A DNA stretch of 8,935 nucleotides, taken from NCBI GenBank assembly GCA_964590075.1, contig CAZPXS010000015.1, forward strand, positions 1 to 8,935, read 5' to 3'. The notes below the pieces were generated by a model. That model was given only the letters and a program-made list of their open reading frames with translations, searched no databases and was not told where the DNA came from. A program made the position numbers and the translations under genes. Each line of letters opens with the position of its first letter. Position 1 is the stretch's first letter. The stretch comes from JAGDVO01 sp964590075 [NCBI: uncultured Aquificales bacterium]. GTDB taxonomy: Bacteria; Thermosulfidibacterota; Thermosulfidibacteria; Thermosulfidibacterales. Below are positions 1 to 5,210 of the stretch, piece after piece.

Positions 1-7
1 TTTTTCT

Positions 8-1384
8 ATGATGGCAGGAAAAGGCAGGGGAAATGTACAGAATACGGTATTCGGAGTAATAAGACAGAGGCTAAACTCTCTTAACAGGAAGGAATACGAA
101 ACGCTCTACTCTATGTGCAGGATAGCTAAAAACCTATACAATCAGACACTATACAACATAAGACAACACTTCTTTCAAACAGGTTCATATCTCAGGTATG
201 AGGAGAACTATCATCTACTTAAGCACTCAGAAAACTACAAACTACTCAATTCCAATATGGCACAGCAGATAATAAAGAAGGCACATACAAATGTTGAGGC
301 TTTCTTTTCACTTTTGAAGCAAGCAAAAGAGAAAAATCTTCCGAGACCTTCCTTGCCAAAGTATCTTCCAAAAGATGGACTGTATCCTCTCCACATTGCG
401 ATGTTTTCCATCAAAGATGGATACCTTACCATTCCTGTAAGCAAACAGGGAAAAGAGATTTTTGGAGAGGTCAAAATAAGAGTTCCGAAAGTGGTTTTAG
501 GGCTTGACATCAAAGAAATCAGGATAATCCCTAAGGCTAAAGGGAGATGGTTTGAGGTGCATTATGTGTATCGGATAAGAGAGAAAGAAGAGAAAAAAGA
601 AAAACCTCAGAAAGTTCTGTCCGTTGACTTAGGAATAGACAACCTTGCAACCTGTGTAAGTTCAGATGGTAAGGCTTTCATTGTAGATGGCAAAGACATA
701 AAGTCGGTAAATCAGTGGTTTAATAAAGAGTTAGCAAAGCTGAGAAGCGTCTATGCCAAGCAGGGCATAAAGTCCAGCAAAAGGCTGGCGGTTCTGTCAG
801 AGAAAAGACAGAACCAGATAAGAGATTATATGCACAAGACAGCCAAATTACTTCTGGACTTTTGCCTGAGAGAAGGCATAGACCTTGTAGTGGTAGGCGA
901 TTGCTCTTCCATCTATGACAAACCAAAGCTTGGAAGGGTCAACAATCAAAACATGAAGTTTTTACCTCTCGGATACCTGAAAGACCTCATAAGGCACAAG
1001 TGTGAAAAGTATGGAATAGCTTACATGGAAGTGGACGAAGCTTATACCTCACAGGCAGATAGCCTATCTAAGGATTACATTCCAAAGCACTATGAAAAAG
1101 GAGACTTCAGGTTCTCAGGTAGAAGAATATACAGAGGATTGTATCTGTCAGGCACAGGCAAGGTAATAAACGCAGACGTCAACGGTGCTATAAACATTCT
1201 CAGGAAAGCAGGCTTTGAACCTGAATTTTCTCATGTTCCTGTGCCGAGGAGGATAAAAGTATGGCGGAATGTTCCGAAGAGGGCATACGCAGTAGTGGGC
1301 GCAAGTGAACCGCCCTCTGAGGATAAGGCAGGTATAAAGCTTGCAAACTCCTCAGAAAGCTTTATGCTCTATAGCATGGAGTAG
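8..1384 (+). CDS. tnpB: TnpB, RNA-guided transposon-encoded nuclease (IS200/IS605 OrfB)
   Basis: TnpB is an omega-RNA-guided DNA endonuclease, the ancestor group of Cas12, which cuts empty donor sites so the element is retained. The 458 residues are full length. An N-terminal OrfB-type helical region covers about 13-100, with the motif RIAKNLYNQTLYNIRQ at 38-53. The RuvC core starts at SVDLGID (Asp207) and ends at NADVNGAINI (Asp390). The usual RuvC-II glutamate is a glycine here (VVVGD, Gly297); Glu344 in DEAYTS, 47 residues later, is the likely substitute, as in TnpB groups with a rearranged catalytic site. The zinc-ribbon cysteines are gone: Asp351 and Ser354 stand for the first pair and Ser381 and Gly384 for the second. 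The frame is open to the left edge, so ATG 8, ATG 11 or an earlier start are possible. The last codons overlap the guide-RNA scaffold. Family assignment is firm; activity is inferred. Confidence 0.93.
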   Translation: MMAGKGRGNVQNTVFGVIRQRLNSLNRKEYETLYSMCRIAKNLYNQTLYNIRQHFFQTGSYLRYEENYHLLKHSENYKLLNSNMAQQIIKKAHTNVEAFFSLLKQAKEKNLPRPSLPKYLPKDGLYPLHIAMFSIKDGYLTIPVSKQGKEIFGEVKIRVPKVVLGLDIKEIRIIPKAKGRWFEVHYVYRIREKEEKKEKPQKVLSVDLGIDNLATCVSSDGKAFIVDGKDIKSVNQWFNKELAKLRSVYAKQGIKSSKRLAVLSEKRQNQIRDYMHKTAKLLLDFCLREGIDLVVVGDCSSIYDKPKLGRVNNQNMKFLPLGYLKDLIRHKCEKYGIAYMEVDEAYTSQADSLSKDYIPKHYEKGDFRFSGRRIYRGLYLSGTGKVINADVNGAINILRKAGFEPEFSHVPVPRRIKVWRNVPKRAYAVVGASEPPSEDKAGIKLANSSESFMLYSME

Positions 1385-1389
1385 TTCAC
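1297..1389 (+). ncRNA. Predicted omega-RNA (TnpB guide RNA) 3' scaffold with pseudoknot
   Basis: Three perfect stems nest as expected for the 3' end of a TnpB guide RNA. Stem A pairs 1297-1301 with 1311-1315 (GGGCG/CGCCC, loop of nine). Stem B pairs 1316-1323 (TCTGAGGA) with 1349-1356 (TCCTCAGA). Stem C pairs 1334-1342 (ATAAAGCTT) with 1357-1365 (AAGCTTTAT). The 3' arm of B lies in the loop of C, so the two form together only as a pseudoknot, and the 3' arms of B and C are directly adjacent. An unpaired tail, 1366-1389, ends in TTCAC. The guide would begin near 1390 and is antisense to the 3' end of selD. All of this overlaps the last 29 codons of tnpB and runs five bases past its stop. The 5' end of the RNA cannot be set from sequence. 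Pairings are seen directly; function is inference. Confidence 0.75.
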
Positions 1390-1397
1390 CTATAGAG
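1367..1397. repeat. 8-bp perfect inverted repeat across the IS/selD junction
   Basis: CTCTATAG (1367-1374) and CTATAGAG (1390-1397) are exact reverse complements with a 15-base spacer that contains both the tnpB and the selD stop codons. The left arm is in the predicted RNA scaffold; the right arm is the first eight bases outside the proposed element end and encodes the last residues of SelD. It could be a shared hairpin for the two converging transcripts, part of transposon end recognition, or chance. There is no T-run on either side, so it is not a typical terminator. Confidence 0.45.
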
Positions 1398-2402
1398 TCT
1401 TAAACCTTCCCCTTCCTCCACTTCTCCTATTATCCAAGCCTTTATATGTAGCTTTGTAAGTTCTGCATTCATAATGGGTAGCCTATCTTTCGGAAAAGTA
1501 AAGAGAAGTCCTCCCGATGTGTTTGGATCTGACAAGATCAAGAGTTGCCACCACTCAAGTCCTTCGTTAATGGTATGTTCTCTGACGAAGTTGTAGTTGT
1601 CCAAAGCACCCTTGGGATAAAGTTTCTGTTTTATGAAGAAGACAGATTCATCGTATATAGGTACTCGGGAAAAGTCTATAGAGAACCTGACTCCCGATTT
1701 TTTGGCTATGTTCCAAGCGTGTCCTAAAAGACCAAAACCAGTCACATCCGTACATGAAGATGATCCAAGCCTCTTTGCCAGTATGGCAGATCTATCGTTG
1801 AGAGTGAGCATATAATTTATGGCTTCTTGAATATCTCCCTCCTTTATTTTGCCTTCTTTTATAGCTTTGGTAAGAATGCCCACACCTATGGGTTTTGTAA
1901 GTGCGATAAGGTCACCTACCCTTGCTCCATTTTGGGTTAGGTATTTACCATCTTCGCACACGCCCATTACCGCAAGTCCGAACTTGGGTTCTTTGTCATC
2001 TATGGTGTGTCCCCCCAAAAGAACCGTTTTTGCCTCTCTGAGTTTATCAGTGCATCCTCTCATAACTTCCCTCAAAACTTCTATATCCATATCACAGCTA
2101 TTAAAACCTACAACGGCAAGAGCATTTAATGGTATACCACCCATTGCGTAAACATCGCTCAAAGAGTTTGTTGCCGATATAGCTCCCCACAGGTAGGGAT
2201 CATTTACTATTGGGGTGATAAAGTCTACGGTATGCACAAACACACTCCCACCGTAGAGATAAACACCAGCATCGTCACCTACACCCAGTAAGGTGCGTTC
2301 ATCACTGTAAAGTTCCAAACCCTTTACAATGTTCTCCAGGTCCGCCGGACCCACCTTAGCTGCTCAACCAGAAGCCCTTACCAATTTTAGAAGCTCTACC
2401 AT
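1386..2402 (-). CDS. selD: Selenophosphate synthase, selenocysteine-containing (Sec13)
   Basis: SelD makes monoselenophosphate from selenide and ATP, the selenium donor for Sec-tRNA and selenium-modified tRNA. Conventional gene finding gives 322 residues from GTG 2354, which lacks the catalytic N-terminus. Reading upstream in the same frame reaches ATG 2402 with a single TGA at codon 13, giving [19 protein letters not shown]: 338 residues with Sec13 and the catalytic Lys16 in the spacing the family requires. AIRS-fold ATP and metal motifs are intact: GDDAGV at 42-47, TVDF at 58-61, GGHTIDD at 130-136, CTDVTGFG at 217-224, SDPNTSGG at 291-298. A SECIS-like hairpin lies just after the TGA. No good Shine-Dalgarno precedes the ATG. 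A divergent promoter region lies upstream, and a transposon abuts the 3' end and may supply the stop codon. Sec use requires SelA, SelB and SelC elsewhere in the genome. Confidence 0.92.
2337..2366 (-). promoter_or_regulatory. Sec-encoding TGA (2364-2366) with bacterial SECIS-like hairpin
   Basis: Counting the U of UGA as base 1, bases 14-20 pair with 24-30. The stem has five Watson-Crick pairs (GGUCC/GGACC) extended by two G-U wobbles, closing a GGC loop at bases 21-23. A loop beginning with G, some 17 bases after the UGA, on a stem in the coding sequence directly downstream, fits the known bacterial SECIS layout recognised by SelB. The hairpin sits at 2337-2353, within codons 17-22 of selD. 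Pairing is seen directly; recoding follows from the SelD family and the conserved Sec13/Lys16 spacing. The three-base loop is at the small end of the known range. Confidence 0.75.
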
Positions 2403-2439
2403 AATGCTTAAGTTTAATACCGCCCGCAAGAGTATTTTT

Positions 2440-2484
2440 TTGAATATTTCAAAGGATTTATACGTGAAGTTTTGAAAATTTCAA
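2440..2484. repeat. Pair of 13-bp palindromes, operator-like, 32 bp apart
   Basis: TTGAATATTTCAA (2440-2452) and TTGAAAATTTCAA (2472-2484) are both TTGAA-N3-TTCAA and differ at one base; with a shared flanking T the match covers 13 of 14 bases. Their centres are 32 bp apart, about three helical turns, so a protein could bind both on the same face. The right copy contains both divergent -35 boxes; the left copy overlaps the predicted selD transcription start. The right palindrome could simply result from two back-to-back -35 boxes, but that does not explain the left copy, which is not part of a recognisable promoter. Confidence 0.5.
2457..2484 (-). promoter_or_regulatory. selD promoter, sigma-70 type
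   Basis: On the minus strand, TTGAAA (2484-2479) and TATAAA (2462-2457) are separated by 16 bases, each matching the consensus at five of six positions. Transcription would begin near 2450 and leave a leader of about 47 bases before ATG 2402. The -35 box is one half of a palindrome whose other half is the -35 box of the divergent lipoprotein promoter. Confidence 0.6.
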
Positions 2485-2500
2485 GGCATGTTAACATAAT
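2472..2500 (+). promoter_or_regulatory. Promoter of the lipoprotein-mocA operon, giving a near-leaderless mRNA
   Basis: TTGAAA (2472-2477) and CATAAT (2495-2500) are spaced by 17 bases. The -10 box ends five bases before the ATG at 2506, so transcription should start on or next to the start codon. No Shine-Dalgarno is suitably placed upstream, which agrees with leaderless translation. The -35 box is one base from the oppositely directed selD -35 box, so two polymerases could hardly occupy both promoters at once. Confidence 0.6.
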
Positions 2501-2505
2501 ACTGT

Positions 2506-4050
2506 ATGAGGAAGGTATTTTTGATTTTCCTTTTTGTAATGTCTTGCGGTGGTGGAGGGAATACCAGTATTATCCTAAATATGGACTCTTCCTTAGCGCC
2601 ATATTATACTAAGGTATCAGTCAGAATTTCTGGTGAGGAGTTTGATCCCATCCTATACTCAAAGGAAGGGACTTTTTACCCGGGTGATGTGGTCACTTTT
2701 AATGTGAACATTCCTGAGGGTAAAGAAAGACTCGTAGAAGCCATCATATACGATCCTGAGGGTAACCCCGTTTATTATGCGAGCAAAACTCTTGATATGT
2801 CAAAGGACACCACTTTAATTATGGACATGAAACCTTCTCAAAAAAGGGTGTTCTCTTATGAGGTTTTTTCTGACGGCAAAAAGTATGCGGGAGGTGTGAA
2901 TTTTTACCTATTTAGCGAAGATCTCTACAGCTTGAATGCAAGCTTTTCAACCCTTCAAAGCGGAGATACATATGCATACATGTTAGGCTCTTATCTTGCT
3001 TACCATGATGGAAAGGTTTGGAGGTTTTTATACCTTCAGGATCAGTTGGATCAGGATATATTCCTCTACGGAAGGTACACACTGCCCATCAAACTCCCCG
3101 ACGGTATCACAAGCATGGAGGTTTACGGATCTTATGAAGGTCTCCTGACGGAAACAGACAAAAGTGTAAGTGTATTTTCCGAAAAAATGCTTTCCGATGG
3201 TACAGTGGTTTTTATCGGTTATGCGGATGGGCTTTACTACTCGGTATCAAAGGATAGTGTGAATTTCAAAAAAGCATGTCAGGTAGAAGGCGAGTGCAAA
3301 GCTCTAAACATAAAATTTACCGGAGAAAAACCTGATACATACACACTATTTGCCTCATACGGGGGTATAAGATTTCCCATCACTTATGGGGAACTTTTCA
3401 TCTATAACCCACACCTGACTTATTCTCTATACATTTCTGGCAAGATAAAGGAACCTTGTGTTATGCGATACAGTATGTTTACAGAACTGCAAAACTTTAC
3501 GGGAAGTGCGGACATAGATATACAACTCAGGGATGTTAGCTTTGAAGGTGCAACTCCATCAGCAACTATGCGTATTTATTCAACAGATGGGAATTTTGAG
3601 ATGGAAGGATCTTGCGAAAGTTCCGCAAAAGGTGTTTTTAAAATTCCCTATAAAGGGAACGTTTACGTGGAAAGTGTTTATCCGGATGGTAAAAGCGTAG
3701 GGGTGTTTTTGAATCCAGAGGAAAGCGGAGTATCTTTCCCTGAGACTGATCTTGAAGTATTAAGATACGAATTCAGAAACAGTTATCTTTTTCTTAAGTT
3801 CAAGAGAGGATCAGATCTACCATGGTGTTCTCTGAAACTATTTTCTGAAGGTTCTGAACTTATCGTTGATAAGATCCCCCCGTGGAGAAGTTATTTTAAG
3901 CTCAGGAACGCAGGAGATCTCTTTGGCAAACTTCCGGACTACACTTTAAGATGCTATTCAGAAGATAAAAAATATTACGTTGAGGTAAATTCAACAAAAT
4001 TACACGAAACCATGAAGCAAGAGGCTCCATCCTTTTATAAAATGGAGTGA
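2506..4050 (+). CDS. Putative lipoprotein of unknown function, beta-rich
   Basis: I do not recognise this 514-residue protein. It begins with a short basic and hydrophobic signal peptide and a lipobox-like VMSC with Cys14 as the probable lipidated residue, followed by four glycines that look like a flexible tether. The mature part has no further membrane segment and is rich in Tyr, Ser, Gly and alternating hydrophobic residues, suggesting extracytoplasmic beta-sandwich modules. The first module may span about 20-110. A loosely repeated strand-turn motif of the form aromatic-Ser-Asp/Glu-Gly occurs near 117-127, 355-366, 441-453 and 481-491. Six other cysteines (258, 264, 318, 370, 441, 483) could form disulfides. 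The Met at -2 of the lipobox is slightly unusual. The gene ends in a 4-base overlap with a possible GTG start of mocA, so the two are cotranscribed. A role connected to the molybdenum enzyme is possible but unsupported by homology. Confidence 0.85.
   Translation: MRKVFLIFLFVMSCGGGGNTSIILNMDSSLAPYYTKVSVRISGEEFDPILYSKEGTFYPGDVVTFNVNIPEGKERLVEAIIYDPEGNPVYYASKTLDMSKDTTLIMDMKPSQKRVFSYEVFSDGKKYAGGVNFYLFSEDLYSLNASFSTLQSGDTYAYMLGSYLAYHDGKVWRFLYLQDQLDQDIFLYGRYTLPIKLPDGITSMEVYGSYEGLLTETDKSVSVFSEKMLSDGTVVFIGYADGLYYSVSKDSVNFKKACQVEGECKALNIKFTGEKPDTYTLFASYGGIRFPITYGELFIYNPHLTYSLYISGKIKEPCVMRYSMFTELQNFTGSADIDIQLRDVSFEGATPSATMRIYSTDGNFEMEGSCESSAKGVFKIPYKGNVYVESVYPDGKSVGVFLNPEESGVSFPETDLEVLRYEFRNSYLFLKFKRGSDLPWCSLKLFSEGSELIVDKIPPWRSYFKLRNAGDLFGKLPDYTLRCYSEDKKYYVEVNSTKLHETMKQEAPSFYKME
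4044..4047 (+). promoter_or_regulatory. Ribosome binding site deciding the mocA start
   Basis: GGAG lies eight bases before ATG 4056, inside the last codons of the lipoprotein gene. The alternative GTG at 4047 overlaps this motif and has no Shine-Dalgarno of its own, so ATG 4056 is preferred. Confidence 0.6.
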
Positions 4051-4055
4051 TTGAC

Positions 4056-4667
4056 ATGAATGAGATTAGGAAAAATAAAACGGTAGGTTTTTTTATCCTT
4101 GCAGCTGGAAGGTGTGAAAGATTCGGCGCTCCCAAGTTTCTCTTCCCCTATGAAGGTATGCCATTACTTAAGAGATTACTTGAAAAGTGTTTAATTGTAG
4201 AGCCTGAACACACTTACATAATAACCGGGGCTTATCACAAAGAGATCGCTTCAAAAGTAGAAAATGGAAGACTCATATACAATCCGAAATACCCTGAAGG
4301 TATGGCTTCCTCCATAAGGCTCGCATCAGAGAAGGCTACGGAGTTGGATTTGGAGGCTATTGTACTAATTCTTTCAGACCAGCCCTTTGTAAATGACTAT
4401 ATGTTGAGGATGCTTATAAGCCGTTTTAATGAAGGTCACGATATTGTTTCCTTTGAAAAAGATGGAGAGCCTTGTCCGCCTTCGCTCTTTGGTAGAAAAT
4501 ACTATAAAGCGCTGGCAGACTTGAAGGGGGATACAGGTGCAAAGAAAATAATAAAGGAGGCGAGGAGGAAGGAGGTAATAAAGGGATTCGATCGCCTCCT
4601 TGAAGACTTTGACAACGTATGGGATTACCTACGCCTTACCTCCGAAGATCCTCTTAAAAGGAGTTAA
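4056..4667 (+). CDS. mocA: MocA-like molybdenum cofactor cytidylyltransferase
   Basis: MocA-family enzymes transfer CMP from CTP to Mo-molybdopterin, giving the cytosine-dinucleotide cofactor used by CO dehydrogenase-like and aldehyde-oxidising hydroxylases. The 203-residue protein has a GT-A nucleotidyltransferase fold. The nucleotide-binding signature LAAGRCERFGAPK is at 15-27, YPEGMASSIR at 79-88, and the metal-binding SDQP at 107-110. The PPSLF and GDTGAK motifs at 141-145 and 158-163, with DFDNVWDYLRL at 184-194, match the MocA/YgfJ branch. MobA (GTP-using) cannot be excluded from sequence alone, but the neighbouring coxLM-like operon, whose enzyme family uses the cytosine form, favours MocA. 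It is cotranscribed with the lipoprotein gene, converges on the cox operon, and its last 39 bases overlap the end of coxG antisense. GTG 4047 would add three residues. Confidence 0.85.
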   Translation: MNEIRKNKTVGFFILAAGRCERFGAPKFLFPYEGMPLLKRLLEKCLIVEPEHTYIITGAYHKEIASKVENGRLIYNPKYPEGMASSIRLASEKATELDLEAIVLILSDQPFVNDYMLRMLISRFNEGHDIVSFEKDGEPCPPSLFGRKYYKALADLKGDTGAKKIIKEARRKEVIKGFDRLLEDFDNVWDYLRLTSEDPLKRS

Positions 4668-5210
4668 AAGCCATGCCAAAAGAGCCTTTAAGAAAAGGCT
4701 CAGGGCATTTAGTTCTACAGGCTTAGGTGGCATTTTTTTTTCTTCTTCACCTTCCTGCTTAGCTTCCAAATAGTTTTTGGCACACTGAGAAAACTGAGCA
4801 AAGTACTGCTTTGCCACCTGTTCAAACATACCCCTACCGTACTGAAGGATCTTCCCAGATATGTCAACGGTCGCCACAACATACACCTTTAGAGCATCAC
4901 CTTCTCTTTTGAGGCTTGCCTCTATGTTCGCCTTTGCCCTTCCAGCTCCTCCCTTCTCTTTTCCCTCCCCAGAAAGTACCATAAGACCGTTTGCTTCATC
5001 AAGTTTTTCGTACTTCATACTCCCTAAGAAGTTAAGGGAAACCGCCCCGAGCTTAAGCTTCACACTCGCTTCAAAAGAACCATCCTCCTTTATCTCTTTT
5101 ATCTCCGCTCCAGGTATGCAAGGTACTATAAATTCTGGGTTTGAGAAAAATTCCCACGCTTTTTTGAAGTCAGCTTTAGTTTCAAAGGATTCCCTAACCA
5201 CCAATTCCAT
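4629..5210 (-). CDS. coxG: CoxG-like protein, SRPBCC domain with C-terminal membrane anchor
   Basis: CoxG proteins recruit CO dehydrogenase-type enzymes to the cytoplasmic membrane; in mycobacteria CoxG has been reported to bind menaquinone and link the enzyme to respiration. The SRPBCC (START-like) domain fills about residues 1-148, with the family motif NPEFIVPCIPGAEI at 24-37 and a long C-terminal helix (GRGMFEQVAKQYFAQF, 125-140). A charged linker, 149-165, leads to a hydrophobic, partly amphipathic helix at about 167-187 (LFLKALLAWLLTPF), then a basic end, which fits membrane attachment. It is the last visible gene of the operon and its start overlaps the end of the upstream xdhC-like gene by 17 bases. 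The last 12 residues and stop are antisense to the end of mocA. Family assignment is good; the electron-transfer role here is inferred. Confidence 0.87.
   Translation of the reverse strand: MELVVRESFETKADFKKAWEFFSNPEFIVPCIPGAEIKEIKEDGSFEASVKLKLGAVSLNFLGSMKYEKLDEANGLMVLSGEGKEKGGAGRAKANIEASLKREGDALKVYVVATVDISGKILQYGRGMFEQVAKQYFAQFSQCAKNYLEAKQEGEEEKKMPPKPVELNALSLFLKALLAWLLTPFKRIFGGKA
4682..4701. other. 8-bp perfect hairpin inside coxG, just past the mocA stop
   Basis: GAGCCTTT (4682-4689) pairs with AAAGGCTC (4694-4701) around the loop AAGA. It begins 14 bases after the mocA stop and lies within the coxG codons for the C-terminal helix. On the plus strand it could be a weak terminator for mocA, but no T-run follows. 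On the minus strand four Ts follow, but termination there would cut coxG short. I record the structure without assigning a firm role. Confidence 0.35.

Larger units (their letters stand above)
1..1389 (+). mobile_element. IS200/IS605-family (IS1341-like) element, left end outside window
   Basis: The stretch holds a full-length tnpB and, overlapping its last codons, a structured RNA of the kind that ends at the right end of these elements. I place the right end at about 1389, just after TTCAC (1385-1389). The folded scaffold stops shortly before this point, and the next bases already encode the C-terminus of selD on the other strand. Elements of this group have no terminal inverted repeats and make no target duplication, so the boundary rests on RNA structure and gene context only. 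No TnpA gene is visible, but only seven bases lie left of tnpB, so its absence cannot be concluded. Boundary error could be about ten bases. Confidence 0.7.

Noticed and set aside
8-1384. tnpB as a Cas12-type CRISPR effector
   Set aside because: Its size (458 residues), N-terminal OrfB type and overlapping element-end RNA are those of a transposon TnpB; no CRISPR repeats are present.
1545-2151. Open frames antisense to selD, and similar antisense frames within the cox genes
   Set aside because: They lack ribosome binding sites and family-like sequence, and are explained by the codon bias of the conserved genes on the other strand.
1386-2354. selD starting at GTG 2354 with the upstream TGA as a true stop
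   Set aside because: This version lacks the catalytic Sec/Cys and Lys of the family, while read-through restores both at the right spacing and a SECIS-like hairpin is present.
4047-4055. GTG 4047 as the mocA start
   Set aside because: It overlaps the only GGAG motif, has no Shine-Dalgarno of its own, and adds three non-conserved residues; ATG 4056 is properly spaced.
4570-4590. Perfect AAGGAGGT inside mocA as an internal start site
   Set aside because: No start codon lies at a usable distance; the run is explained by codons for Arg, Lys and Glu.
4682-4701. Hairpin as a confident Rho-independent terminator of mocA
   Set aside because: No T-run follows on the plus strand, and the stem is explained in part by the coxG coding sequence.
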